DNA of 37,210 nucleotides from JAUVKA01 sp964465145 (GTDB lineage: Bacteria; Bacteroidota; Bacteroidia; Bacteroidales; UBA12481). Of this stretch, positions 24,695 to 33,423 are shown one piece after another; the first letter of the stretch is position 1, and each line of letters opens with the position of its first letter. The notes under the pieces were generated by a model that was not told the origin of the DNA, did no database searches, and saw only the letters and a list, made by a program, of their open reading frames with translations. The translations under genes and the position numbers were made by a program. The DNA is taken from positions 1 through 37,210 of the forward strand of contig CAYXJR010000045.1 of assembly GCA_964465145.1 (NCBI GenBank), in the 5' to 3' direction.

Positions 24695-24776
24695 AGCTGC
24701 CAATATAATGATAAATTCATAAGACAAACGGAAAGGGACCAAGTTTAGTGCTCTCTTGAGGAGGGTAATTCAATTT

Positions 24777-25080
24777 TTAGCTGACTAACCCATAAGCCTG
24801 AAATTTTTCCCGGTCAGAACCAATAAAACGCCAGCGAAGCTTATGAATATTCCAGCAAAATTGTACCAGGAAAACCAGAAGTAAGAAAACCCGATAATCT
24901 TTTTTCTGTATTTTTTCAAATTTACCGCTTAGTACTAAAATGAGGGTTACGAATACCGAAGCTACAACAAGCCGGAAAAATATCAAAGCCATGGGCTCAA
25001 GGTAGCGATAGGCAAGTTTGTACCATATAAAGGAAAAGGCCCAGAAGCACATTGCCAGGGTTAATCCTCCGTACAAGTTG
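24777..25080 (-). pseudogene. Decayed EamA-family transporter gene
   Basis: Minus-strand translation gives the first membrane half of an EamA (drug/metabolite transporter) domain: LYGGLTLAMCFWAFSFIWYK, then LEPMALIFFRLVVASVFVTL, up to RVFLLLVFLVQF. After that the frame goes off. A second frame picks up the end of the same domain (GIFISFAGVLLVLTGKNFRL), which normally lies about 80 residues later. An internal deletion with a frameshift has therefore joined two parts, and the second EamA half is absent. No ATG suits the true start, and the frame runs back into the tRNA-His gene. I consider it non-functional. Confidence 0.75.
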
Positions 25081-25090
25081 ATTTGTTTTG

Positions 25091-25165
25091 GGTGGATGAG
25101 CGGATTCGAACCGCCGACCTCTGGAACCACAATCCAGCGTTCTAACCAACTGAACTACAACCACC
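25091..25165 (-). tRNA. tRNA-His (GTG anticodon)
   Basis: The minus strand folds as a complete cloverleaf. The D stem is gttc/gaac, the anticodon stem ctgga/tccag encloses loop ttgtggt with anticodon GTG, and the T arm carries ttcgaat. The extra G at 25165 (G-1) opposite C73 at 25091 is the histidine identity pair. One mismatch (U-U) lies in the acceptor stem at pair 5-68. No CCA is encoded. Confidence 0.93.
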
Positions 25166-25182
25166 ATTTTGCAAAAGCGGTA

Positions 25183-25190
25183 CAAATTTA
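25183..25190 (-). promoter_or_regulatory. Candidate -7 box for tRNA-His
   Basis: The minus strand reads taaatttg, a match to TAnnTTTG 17 bases upstream of the tRNA 5' end. No good upstream TTTG was found, so confidence is moderate. Confidence 0.45.
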
Positions 25191-25217
25191 GACAATTTCT
25201 CTGAAATAATACATTTG
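25187..25217 (+). promoter_or_regulatory. Candidate promoter for the GNAT-like gene
   Basis: TTTA (25187-25190) is followed after 19 bases by TACATTTG (25210-25217), close to the phylum consensus. A second TAnnTTTG match (taattttg, 25224-25231) is nearby. The start codon is at 25248. Confidence 0.45.
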
Positions 25218-25247
25218 AATTCCTAATTTTGGATCAAAATCCTGTCA

Positions 25248-26453
25248 ATGCAATTGATCGAAGTTAATGATCGGAAGGGGGTCAAGCTGTTTCATGAAGT
25301 GGCAAGGTCGATTTATGAGGGTGACCCAAACTGGGTTGCACCATTACACATGGAGATCGAGAACACTTTCGATCCCGGTAAAAATGGATCTTTTAAAAAT
25401 GGATCGGCAATACGTTGGATTTTAGCCGGTGACAAAGGTCAATTGCTTGGGAGAATTGCTGCATTTATTAACCATTCCAAAGCCGATAAGGCTGAATTGC
25501 CCACCGGAGGGGTTGGGTTTTTTGAATGTTTGCACGATCAGGATGCTGCTAATGTTTTGTTTGATGCTTCCAAAGAATGGTTGTTTGAGCAGGGAGCCCA
25601 AGGTATGGACGGTAGTATTAATTTTGGGGAGAATATGGTGAATTGGGGGGTTCTTGTGGAAGGATTTATGCAGCAGGGCTATGGCATGCCTTACAATAAA
25701 CCCTATTATGGAGAAATGTTTGAAAACTACGGTTTTCGCGATTATTTTCAACAATACTCATACCATAAAGATTTAAGTAAACCTTTTCCGGAAAGGATAG
25801 TGAAATTTGCACGATACCTGGAGGACCGTCCAGGTTATCACTTTGAGCACTATAATAAAAAGAACCCTGAAAAATATGTTTCTGACCTTGTGAGTATTGT
25901 AAATGATACATGGTCGGATTACATGGAAGATTTCTCACCTATCGAATCAGGAGGGATAGATGAGCTTATTGATACCGCAAAATCGGTTATTGAAGAGGAA
26001 TTTATTTGGTTTGCCTATAAGGACGGGCGACCGATTGGAGTTGTAATATGCTTTCCTGATATTAACCAGATACTGATCCATTTTAAAGGCCGTTTAAATA
26101 TTTTTCAGGTCTTTAAATTCCTTTATCTGAAAAAGAGGAAAACGGTATCACGCCTTAGGGTCTTACTGGCTGGGATCATACCTGAATATCAAAATTCCGG
26201 TGCAATAGCTGTTCTTTTTTTACAGATACTTAAAACTCTGGACAGGAAACCTCAATATAAGGAGATGGAATTATCCTGGGTGGGAGACTTTAATCCAAGG
26301 ATGAGGAAGATTTATGAGCAAATCGGTGGTGTACAAATGAAAAAACACATTACTTACCGGTATCTTTTCGACTCCAATAGGCCCTTTGAGCGCTTTACCA
26401 ATGCCAGTGGAAACAGTAAGTTGCGCAGGTATGCAATTAAAAACCAGAAATAG
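25248..26453 (+). CDS. GNAT-like N-acyltransferase domain protein (YghO-like)
   Basis: The 401-residue protein has the layout of YghO-like proteins. An N-terminal segment (NDRKGVKLFHEVARSIYEGD and PNWVAPL) comes first. A central conserved run follows (GSINFGENMVNWGVLVEGF, then PYNKPYYGEMFENYGF). The C-terminal half is GNAT-like and includes IWFAYKDGRPIGVVICFPD and AGIIPEYQNSGAIAVLF, the usual acyl-CoA-binding area, and ends ELSWVGDFNPRMRKIYEQIG. The substrate is unknown. It is divergent from tRNA-His across an 82-base spacer. Confidence 0.7.
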   Translation: MQLIEVNDRKGVKLFHEVARSIYEGDPNWVAPLHMEIENTFDPGKNGSFKNGSAIRWILAGDKGQLLGRIAAFINHSKADKAELPTGGVGFFECLHDQDAANVLFDASKEWLFEQGAQGMDGSINFGENMVNWGVLVEGFMQQGYGMPYNKPYYGEMFENYGFRDYFQQYSYHKDLSKPFPERIVKFARYLEDRPGYHFEHYNKKNPEKYVSDLVSIVNDTWSDYMEDFSPIESGGIDELIDTAKSVIEEEFIWFAYKDGRPIGVVICFPDINQILIHFKGRLNIFQVFKFLYLKKRKTVSRLRVLLAGIIPEYQNSGAIAVLFLQILKTLDRKPQYKEMELSWVGDFNPRMRKIYEQIGGVQMKKHITYRYLFDSNRPFERFTNASGNSKLRRYAIKNQK

Positions 26454-26464
26454 TGGTTTATTTT

Positions 26465-26495
26465 TTTGAATTTTAGGGAATTGTATTTAATTTTG
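26465..26495 (+). promoter_or_regulatory. Bacteroidota-type promoter for rpmE2
   Basis: TTTG (26465-26468), a 19-base spacer and TAATTTTG (26488-26495) match the TTTG/TAnnTTTG consensus at the ideal spacing. It stands 53 bases upstream of the ribosomal gene's ATG and is the clearest promoter in the window. Confidence 0.8.
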
Positions 26496-26548
26496 CACTC
26501 CCTTATGCCAAATAAATATATTAGGGTGCATAAATTAAAATAACAGAC

Positions 26549-26815
26549 ATGAAAAAAGGAATTCATCCAGAGAATTATAGAAATGTGGTCTTCAAGGATA
26601 TGTCCAATGATTACACATTCATGACACGCTCAACGGTTAGCACCAAGGAAACTATTGAGATGGATGGCAAAGAATACCCTCTTATAAAAATTGAAATTTC
26701 CAATACTTCTCATCCTTTCTATACAGGTAAGATGAAATTGGTTGATACCGCTGGTCGGGTAGACAAATTCAAGAAGCGGTTTGAAAAGACAAAGGAAATA
26801 CAGGGAAAAAAGTAG
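26549..26815 (+). CDS. rpmE2: Ribosomal protein L31, type B
   Basis: The 88-residue protein begins MKKGIHPENYRNVVFKDMS and ends in a basic tail; SNTSHPFYTGKMKLVDTAGR and VDKFKKRFEK are typical. The zinc-binding cysteines of the A type are absent, which identifies the B (zinc-independent) form. It has its own promoter and a strong terminator, so it is probably monocistronic. Confidence 0.95.
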   Translation: MKKGIHPENYRNVVFKDMSNDYTFMTRSTVSTKETIEMDGKEYPLIKIEISNTSHPFYTGKMKLVDTAGRVDKFKKRFEKTKEIQGKK

Positions 26816-26840
26816 AATACAATATTTATAATAAAATTAT

Positions 26841-26874
26841 AAGGCCGTCTCCACATTGGGGATGGCTTTTTTTT
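26841..26874 (+). terminator. Intrinsic terminator after rpmE2
   Basis: The arms aaggccgtctcc and ggggatggctt pair over 11 bp (two G-U pairs) around a short loop and run into eight T residues. Confidence 0.9.
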
Positions 26875-27054
26875 GACTACTTCTTGGTTTATGAAAGAGG
26901 GTTGGGATGCCTGGATAGTTGTTTTGGCATAATGCTTGCCAATGATCCTCACATATAAAGCCTAATGAAATTATCTGCCAGATTGACCGAACCAGATATT
27001 TCTTCAGACTTATTTAGTATTTTTAATGACAACAAAAACAGAAAGGATTGAATT

Positions 27055-29499
27055 GTGGGATTTAAGATAGGAAATTCAGATTTTTTAAATTTTGGTGATG
27101 ATGATGCTGAATTTGTACCCATTGTAGCGGAAACAATTGAAGAAGATATGGACCTTTCATTAGTTCCTGAGCATCTACCTATTCTACCTTTAAGGAATAC
27201 AGTGCTCTTCCCGGGCGTGGTGATACCGATTACGGTTAGTCGTGAAAAATCAATTAAGCTGGTGCGGGAGATATACAAGGGCAAACGGATGATTGGTGTA
27301 TTAGCTCAAAAGGATAATGATGTTGATGAGCCTAGTACGAAAGATTTATTCACCGTAGGTACCATGGCTCAAATTCTCAAAATCCTGCAGATGCCTGATG
27401 ATACAACCTCGGTAATAATCCAGGGAAAGAGGAGATTCAAACTGGAAGAAATTATATCCGAGGAACCATATTTACAGGGGAGGGTGACTGGCTTGAACGA
27501 GGCAAAGCCTTTGCAGGAATCAGAAGAATTTGAGGCGATTGTAGGTTCTATTAAAGACTTGGCACTTAAGATTATACAATCATCCTCAAATATACCCCAG
27601 GAGGCAAGTTTTGCCCTAAAAAATATCGAAGGAGCGGGATTTCTTATTAATTATATTGGTAGCAATATTAATATAGGCCTTAAAGAAAAGCAGGAATTGC
27701 TTGAGATGGATGATTTGAAATCCAGAAGTATCCGGCTTTTGGAATACCTGTCTTTGGAGTATCAGAAACAAAAACTCAAGAGAGATATCCAGGAAAGGGT
27801 CAAACATGATCTGGATCAGCAGCAGCGGGAATTTTTACTGAACCAGCAAATGAAAACCATCCAGAACGAATTAGGGGGAAGCCCGGTCGACCAGGAGGTG
27901 CAGGAGTTGAAGGAGAAAGCTTTAAAAAAGCAGTGGTCAAAAGCGATAGCTAAAACCTTCAAAAAGGAACTGGAAAAGCTGGGTCGGATTAATTCTTCAT
28001 CTGCAGAATATTCGGTTCAGGTCAATTATCTGGAAACATTGCTGGATCTGCCCTGGGATTATGCAACAAAAGATAATTTTAATCTAAAGCGTGCTGAAAA
28101 AATTCTTCATGAGGACCATACCGGTCTGGATCAGGTTAAAGAAAGAATCCTTGAGCATCTTGCGGTTTTGAAGCTTAAGGGTGATATGAAGGCTCCCATT
28201 CTTTGTTTGTATGGTCCTCCCGGAGTTGGCAAGACTTCCCTGGGCCGGTCGGTTGCACGTGCGATCGACAGGAATTATGTCCGCATGTCATTAGGTGGCT
28301 TAAAGGATGAATCAGAAATACGGGGGCACAGAAAAACCTATATCGGGGCCATGCCAGGACGGATCATACAGTATATCAAGAGAGCCCAGTCGTCAAATCC
28401 GGTATTTATACTTGATGAGATCGATAAGGTGGGCTCCGATTTCCGGGGTGATCCTTCCTCGGCACTGTTGGAGGTTCTGGACCCAGAGCAGAACAGTTCT
28501 TTTTACGACAATTATTTGGAGATGGAATATGATCTCTCCAAAATTCTTTTTATTGCAACAGCTAATCAGATCTCCTCGATTCATCCTGCTCTTCGTGACC
28601 GCATGGAGCTGATTGAGGTTACTGGCTATGTGGTGGAGGAGAAAATTGAAATCGCTCGTAAACATTTGATAAAAAAGCAATTGAGAGAGCATGGACTGGA
28701 AATGAAGCGGTTTAGTTTCTCAAAAGAGGCACTGGAATACATAATTGAGAACCATACACGCGAGTCAGGTGTTCGCCAGTTGGAAAAGAAGATAGCTAAA
28801 GTAGTGCGCCAGCTTACAAAAAGAGTAGCTTTTGGAGAAGAGCTGCCAAAACAGTTAAGCATGGATCTGATCCGGGAACTGCTTGGTGCCCCGGAGGTTT
28901 TCAAAGAAAGTTACCAGGGGAACGATTTTGCAGGGGTGGTGACCGGACTTGCCTGGACCGAAACAGGGGGGCAAATCCTTTTTGTGGAATCCAGCCTAAG
29001 TAAAGGCAAAGGAACACTTACTCTTACAGGAAATCTTGGTGATGTAATGAAAGAATCCGCCGTTTTGGCACTTGAATACCTGAAGTCCCATGCTGAGAAG
29101 CTGGATCTTAGTGTTGATATGTTTGAAAAATGGAATGTGCATGTTCATGTCCCTGCTGGTGCTATCCCTAAAGATGGCCCCTCGGCAGGGGTTACCATGG
29201 TTACCTCCCTGGCCTCCGTTTTTACTCAGCGTAAGGTAAGGAAAAACCTGGCTATGACTGGCGAGATAACCCTTCGGGGGCGGGTGTTACCAGTTGGCGG
29301 AATCAAGGAAAAGATTCTCGCTGCAAAGCGGGCCTCCATCAAAGAATTAATCCTGTCTGAGGAAAACCGAAAAGAAATTGACCAGATAAAATCAGATTAT
29401 TTGAAAGGTTTACGTTTTCATTTTGTTCGTACAATAAAAGAGGTGTTGGATGTGGCCTTACTCAAACAAAAGGTGGATGATCCTTTAAAGCTGGATTAG
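27055..29499 (+). CDS. lon: ATP-dependent protease Lon
   Basis: The 814-residue protein starts at GTG 27055, with a weak aaagga 10 bases upstream; no ATG lies near the expected N terminus. The LON N-domain begins LPILPLRNTVLFPGVVIPIT. A helical region follows, then the AAA+ module with Walker A GPPGVGKTS (about 387-395) and FILDEIDKV. The protease domain has Ser710 in KDGPSAGVT and Lys753 in GGIKEK; the 43-residue separation matches the family. Lon degrades misfolded and regulatory proteins in the cytoplasm. The stop is followed by one base and then the flippase gene. Confidence 0.96.
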   Translation: MGFKIGNSDFLNFGDDDAEFVPIVAETIEEDMDLSLVPEHLPILPLRNTVLFPGVVIPITVSREKSIKLVREIYKGKRMIGVLAQKDNDVDEPSTKDLFTVGTMAQILKILQMPDDTTSVIIQGKRRFKLEEIISEEPYLQGRVTGLNEAKPLQESEEFEAIVGSIKDLALKIIQSSSNIPQEASFALKNIEGAGFLINYIGSNINIGLKEKQELLEMDDLKSRSIRLLEYLSLEYQKQKLKRDIQERVKHDLDQQQREFLLNQQMKTIQNELGGSPVDQEVQELKEKALKKQWSKAIAKTFKKELEKLGRINSSSAEYSVQVNYLETLLDLPWDYATKDNFNLKRAEKILHEDHTGLDQVKERILEHLAVLKLKGDMKAPILCLYGPPGVGKTSLGRSVARAIDRNYVRMSLGGLKDESEIRGHRKTYIGAMPGRIIQYIKRAQSSNPVFILDEIDKVGSDFRGDPSSALLEVLDPEQNSSFYDNYLEMEYDLSKILFIATANQISSIHPALRDRMELIEVTGYVVEEKIEIARKHLIKKQLREHGLEMKRFSFSKEALEYIIENHTRESGVRQLEKKIAKVVRQLTKRVAFGEELPKQLSMDLIRELLGAPEVFKESYQGNDFAGVVTGLAWTETGGQILFVESSLSKGKGTLTLTGNLGDVMKESAVLALEYLKSHAEKLDLSVDMFEKWNVHVHVPAGAIPKDGPSAGVTMVTSLASVFTQRKVRKNLAMTGEITLRGRVLPVGGIKEKILAAKRASIKELILSEENRKEIDQIKSDYLKGLRFHFVRTIKEVLDVALLKQKVDDPLKLD

Positions 29500-29500
29500 A

Positions 29501-30868
29501 TTGCTAAAAAAGCTAACAGATGATAAGAAATTTGACGAGCTGTCAGGTCTGCAGCTCTTCCAGCTTATTCGCTATGGCTCTCTTCTGATTATTAGTATTG
29601 TCCTTGCAAAATCCGGGATGGACCTGGAGAGCTTTGGACGATATGAACTTCTTGTATTTTTTACCGGCGCTATCAGCTTTTTCTGGCTGACAGGACTTAT
29701 CCAGTCACTACTGCCCTTGTATAGGAACAGCCAAACCTTTCAAAATAATCCTGATACCAACAGTCGTTCAGCAGAAATTTTTAATGCCTTTATTCTGCTC
29801 TTATGTTTTTCTATGCTGGGGGGCCTCCTGGTAGTACTTTTAGGAATCTTTACCCCGGGATTGGTGAAAGAAGAATTTGATCCGGAGTTGATTGGATATC
29901 TGGCAGCTTTCATCATTTTTCAAAGCCCGTCGGCACTCACCGAATACATTTATACTCTTCGTAAACAGGGAAGGAAGGTTGTTGCCTATGGACTTATAGC
30001 TTTTGGGTTTCAGATCCTTGCTGTTTCCATTCCTGCAATTATGGGACTGGAGCTAAAGTGGGTGCTTACAGGCCTTGTTGGGAGTGCTTTTCTCCGGTTC
30101 GTCTGGTTATTGTTATTACTCTCAAGAGTGGCATTACCGAGCTTTTCAGGCTCCTTCATGAGGGAACACCTGTATCTGGGGATACCTATCATGCTCAGTG
30201 TTCTGCTAAGCGGATCGGCATCTTATATTGATGGGTTCATAATAACAGGATATTTTGATGAGAGTGTTTTTGCTGTTTTTAGAAACGGTGCCAGGGAACT
30301 TCCTCTGGTGGCCCTTCTGGCGCACGCCCTAAGCAGCGCTATGGTACCGGAGTTCAAGGATTTAGGCTTAAAAGAAGCCCTCAAGAAGCTAAAGGACCGG
30401 AGTTTACCTTTGATTCGCGTCATGTTTCCAATAACCCTGGTTCTTCTATTCCTGAGCTATTTTCTTTTTCCTGTATTTTATGATGAAAGATTCTTTAACA
30501 GTGCAGGGGTTTTCAACCTGTATCTCTTATTGGTAATCTCCCGACTTCTTTTTCCCCAAACGATTCTTATAGCTTTGAAAAAGACCCGGGTTCTGGTTAT
30601 GGCATCTGGCCTGGAATTAATACTAAATATTGGGCTAAGTCTAATCCTGGTTAAGGTTTGGGGCATACGGGGAGTAGCTCTTGCAACCATAATTGCATAT
30701 TTTCTTGAACGCATGTTTCTGATTATATGGGTTAAGAACAGTTTGGGAATTAAACCTGAACAGTATATTCACAGGAGGAAACACTTAATATGGAGTATAA
30801 TTATTATTATTACCTATATCGGTGTGGAACTTTTTATCGGTAGTGGGTTCACTAATCTTTCTGGATAA
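29501..30868 (+). CDS. Polysaccharide flippase-like membrane protein (MATE/Wzx fold)
   Basis: The 455-residue protein has about twelve to fourteen hydrophobic segments and the layout of O-antigen/polysaccharide flippases (MOP superfamily). It includes LFQLIRYGSLLIISIVLAKS, LGIPIMLSVLLSGSASYIDG, FRNGARELPLVALLAHALSS and the late GIRGVALATIIAYFLERMFL. The start is TTG 29501, directly after the lon stop, so it may be translationally coupled. It lacks glycosyltransferase neighbours, so the lipid-linked substrate is unknown. Confidence 0.75.
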   Translation: MLKKLTDDKKFDELSGLQLFQLIRYGSLLIISIVLAKSGMDLESFGRYELLVFFTGAISFFWLTGLIQSLLPLYRNSQTFQNNPDTNSRSAEIFNAFILLLCFSMLGGLLVVLLGIFTPGLVKEEFDPELIGYLAAFIIFQSPSALTEYIYTLRKQGRKVVAYGLIAFGFQILAVSIPAIMGLELKWVLTGLVGSAFLRFVWLLLLLSRVALPSFSGSFMREHLYLGIPIMLSVLLSGSASYIDGFIITGYFDESVFAVFRNGARELPLVALLAHALSSAMVPEFKDLGLKEALKKLKDRSLPLIRVMFPITLVLLFLSYFLFPVFYDERFFNSAGVFNLYLLLVISRLLFPQTILIALKKTRVLVMASGLELILNIGLSLILVKVWGIRGVALATIIAYFLERMFLIIWVKNSLGIKPEQYIHRRKHLIWSIIIIITYIGVELFIGSGFTNLSG

Positions 30869-30874
30869 AATAAT

Positions 30875-30882
30875 TACATTTG
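30875..30882 (+). promoter_or_regulatory. Possible -7 box before the AI-2E permease gene
   Basis: TACATTTG matches TAnnTTTG 22 bases upstream of the ATG at 30905, but no TTTG lies at the usual upstream distance. Weak candidate. Confidence 0.3.
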
Positions 30883-30904
30883 AAAAGGAATCTGAAACCA
30901 AAGC

Positions 30905-32008
30905 ATGAATAAGACAACACGGTACATAATTGTCGCGTTTACCCTTATCCTGGCAGGCCTTGTCATATGGCGATTTTCCAGCATCTTTGTTTACATTATT
31001 GTCGCATTTGTGATTTCGATGATAGGTACACCCCTGGTTAACCTTTTGGAAAAGATTCATATACGAAAATATCGCCTTCCCCGCTGGCTGAGTTCCCTGT
31101 TTACGCTTTTCTTTTTATGGATGCTCATGTTTGTCTTCTTTCGCATTTTTGCCCCTTTGCTGGCAAATGAATTACAGTATTTCTCAAATGTAGATGTGCA
31201 AACGGTGATGTCCAGCCTGGATGAACCCTTTTCCCAACTGGAAGAATTCGTGGCTAGGTACAACTTGTTGGGAGAAGAAACACAAACCATAGAAGGTTGG
31301 GCCACAGAAACTTTTACCTCGGTCATATCGGTAGAAAAAGTCACAGATCTGTTTTCCAATCTGGTTGGCACCGTTGGAAATATCTTCATCGCCTTTATGG
31401 CCATATCCTTTATTTCATTCTTTTTCATGAAAGAGGCCCAGCTATTTGAGAATGCTGTGGTTGCTTTTTTCCCTGAGGATAAAGAAACTAATGTTGGGAA
31501 TGCCATCAGCACTATCAGCCGGCTGCTGAAACGATATTTTATTGGGATCTTCCTGCAGATAACGGGGATTATACTTCTAAATACAGCAGGTTTATCTATC
31601 GTAGGGCTTGAGTTCAATCATGCCGTAACAATAGCCCTTTTCTCGGGAATTTTCAACGTTGTACCATACGTTGGTCCCCTTATCGGATTGTTCCTGGGCC
31701 TGATAATTGGTACGGCTGTAAGTATACCTATGGATTTCAATACACAACTAGTTCCACTCCTGATATACATTACAATTGCTATGGAATTCACACAGGTGAT
31801 TGATAATGTAGTATTTCAACCACTAATTTTCTCCAAATCTGTCAGGGCACATCCTCTTGAGATATTTATCGTAATACTTATGGCTGCAACTATTGGCGGG
31901 GTTGTAGGTATGATAGTTGCAATACCCAGCTATACTGTTCTTCGTGTTATTGGCAAGGAGTTTTTCGGACAGATAAAATTTGTACGAAAGCTGACAGAAC
32001 GAATGTGA
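30905..32008 (+). CDS. AI-2E family transporter (PerM/YdiK-like)
   Basis: The 367-residue protein has two N-terminal membrane helices, a soluble stretch (about 90-150) and a group of C-terminal helices. The family phrases are PLVNLLEKIHIRK, FVFFRIFAPLLANE, FNVVPYVGPLIGLFLGLIIG and QVIDNVVFQPLIFSKSVRAH. Members form an inner-membrane permease family whose substrates are mostly unproven; Na+/H+ exchange or small-molecule export has been proposed. It lies 36 bases after the flippase gene. A G-rich repeat begins a few bases after its stop. Confidence 0.85.
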   Translation: MNKTTRYIIVAFTLILAGLVIWRFSSIFVYIIVAFVISMIGTPLVNLLEKIHIRKYRLPRWLSSLFTLFFLWMLMFVFFRIFAPLLANELQYFSNVDVQTVMSSLDEPFSQLEEFVARYNLLGEETQTIEGWATETFTSVISVEKVTDLFSNLVGTVGNIFIAFMAISFISFFFMKEAQLFENAVVAFFPEDKETNVGNAISTISRLLKRYFIGIFLQITGIILLNTAGLSIVGLEFNHAVTIALFSGIFNVVPYVGPLIGLFLGLIIGTAVSIPMDFNTQLVPLLIYITIAMEFTQVIDNVVFQPLIFSKSVRAHPLEIFIVILMAATIGGVVGMIVAIPSYTVLRVIGKEFFGQIKFVRKLTERM

Positions 32009-32011
32009 CGG

Positions 32012-32039
32012 GGGGACATGGGGACTGGGGACTGGGGAC
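32012..32039. repeat. Heptamer G-rich direct repeat
   Basis: The unit ggggact/ggggaca occurs four times in a row between the permease stop and the oxidoreductase start. Such low-complexity heptamers recur in spacers of this phylum and look like slippage-prone filler. Confidence 0.75.
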
Positions 32040-32064
32040 GAAAAACAATTCACACTATAACACT

Positions 32065-33336
32065 ATGGAAAAGAAACAAACTTTCAAGCGCCGGGATTTT
32101 CTCAGGAATTCCGTGGCAGCCGTAGCTGCATTCACCATTATACCACGTCATGTTTTGGGTGGCACTGGTTATACCGCTCCTAGTGATCAGCTTACCAAGG
32201 GTATCATTGGAGTGGGTGGCATGGGCCGTGGACATATAGGTTATGAAGGAACAAAAGTATTAGCTGTTTGTGATGTAGATAAACTTCATCTCAAACAAGC
32301 TATGGAACTTGTGGGTAAGGGTGTTGACGGATATTCGGATTTCCGGGAATTGTTGGCACGCCCCGATATTGATATTGTTCACATAGCTACTCCCCCACAC
32401 TGGCATGGACTCATATCCATCGCAGCTGCTGAGGCCGGGAAAGATATATGGTGTGAAAAACCAATGACCCGGACTATCGGTGAAGGCATAAAAGTAGTGG
32501 ACACCATGAAGAAACATGGCCGTATGTTCCGCCTAAATACATGGTTTCGTTTCAAAGATACTTTTTATGGCCTTGGTACTGATGTCAAGCCTCTGAAGAA
32601 GCTGATAGATAGCGGAATGCTTGGGTGGCCTCTGAAGGTTACCGTCAGTGGTGTTACAGGATACAATTGGAAGTTCTACTGGAGCGGAAAGCAAAACCTG
32701 AAACCCATGCCTGTTCCTGAAGAACTGGATTATGATATGTGGTTGGGGCCAGCTCCCTATAAGCCATACAATCCTGAACGTGTTCATTCTGTTTTCCGTG
32801 GTTATTGGGATTATGATGGAGGTGGATTGGGTGACATGGGTCAGCATTACCTCGACCCGGTACAGTATATGCTTGGTAAGGATAAAACCTCCCCCATCTC
32901 CGTTGAGGTGGATGCGCCTCAGCAACACCCTGATGCCGTTGGATCCTGGAGGCGGATTGAGTATACCTATACTGATGGATGCAAGATCATCCTCGACGGT
33001 GAAAACAAGGATAAAGATGCTGCCTATATAGAAGGGCCTAAAGGAAAAGTATACCAGGGATTCAGATCTGATATTCCCGATCTTCGCAGGAAGATAGAAG
33101 CTATGCCGGATCCGGAGCCACAGATAGGAATATTCTCAGAATCGGTACGAACCCGCCAAAAGTTTGCCCTGAACGAGGAGAATGGCCACCGCTCAGCAAC
33201 TGTTGTCAATTTGGGTATTATTGCAGTGCGCCTGGGTCGTTCGCTGAATTATGATCCTGTACAACAGGAGTTTATTGATGATGAGGAGGCAAACAGGATG
33301 ATTTGGCAGCCGATGAGAGGACCGTGGAGGCTATAG
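32065..33336 (+). CDS. Tat-exported Gfo/Idh/MocA oxidoreductase
   Basis: From ATG 32065 the protein has 423 residues (the reading frame upstream runs through the G-rich repeat). A Tat signal KRRDFLR (8-14) is followed by a hydrophobic stretch. The NAD(P)-binding motif is GVGGMGRG (49-56), and the family EKP motif has Lys132 in CEKPMTR. Later come DYDMWLGPAPYKPYNPERVH and the GGGLGDMGQHYLDPVQYMLG segment with a catalytic histidine. Tat-exported members oxidise sugars in the periplasm with a tightly held cofactor. The next gene encodes two DUF1080 domains, known as 3-keto-glycoside hydrolases or lyases, so the pair plausibly oxidises the C3 hydroxyl of a glycoside and then cleaves the product. 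This link is inferred from family knowledge and context. Confidence 0.88.
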   Translation: MEKKQTFKRRDFLRNSVAAVAAFTIIPRHVLGGTGYTAPSDQLTKGIIGVGGMGRGHIGYEGTKVLAVCDVDKLHLKQAMELVGKGVDGYSDFRELLARPDIDIVHIATPPHWHGLISIAAAEAGKDIWCEKPMTRTIGEGIKVVDTMKKHGRMFRLNTWFRFKDTFYGLGTDVKPLKKLIDSGMLGWPLKVTVSGVTGYNWKFYWSGKQNLKPMPVPEELDYDMWLGPAPYKPYNPERVHSVFRGYWDYDGGGLGDMGQHYLDPVQYMLGKDKTSPISVEVDAPQQHPDAVGSWRRIEYTYTDGCKIILDGENKDKDAAYIEGPKGKVYQGFRSDIPDLRRKIEAMPDPEPQIGIFSESVRTRQKFALNEENGHRSATVVNLGIIAVRLGRSLNYDPVQQEFIDDEEANRMIWQPMRGPWRL

Positions 33337-33341
33337 CCTCA

Positions 33342-33371
33342 AGGCAGAAGGCAAAGGGCAGAAGGCAAAAG
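33342..33371. repeat. Short direct repeat in the spacer
   Basis: The unit ggcagaaggcaaa(g/a) occurs twice with a 14-base period, starting six bases after the oxidoreductase stop. It is similar in character to the repeat at 32012. Confidence 0.7.
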
Positions 33372-33423
33372 TAGGTTTAAAGAAAAAAGGGAAAAGAATT
33401 AAGGAAATAATAAATATAGATCA

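Noticed and set aside
31057..31617. Long antisense frame inside the AI-2E permease gene
   Set aside because: Low-complexity Ser/Lys-rich translation with no family features, opposite a clear permease.
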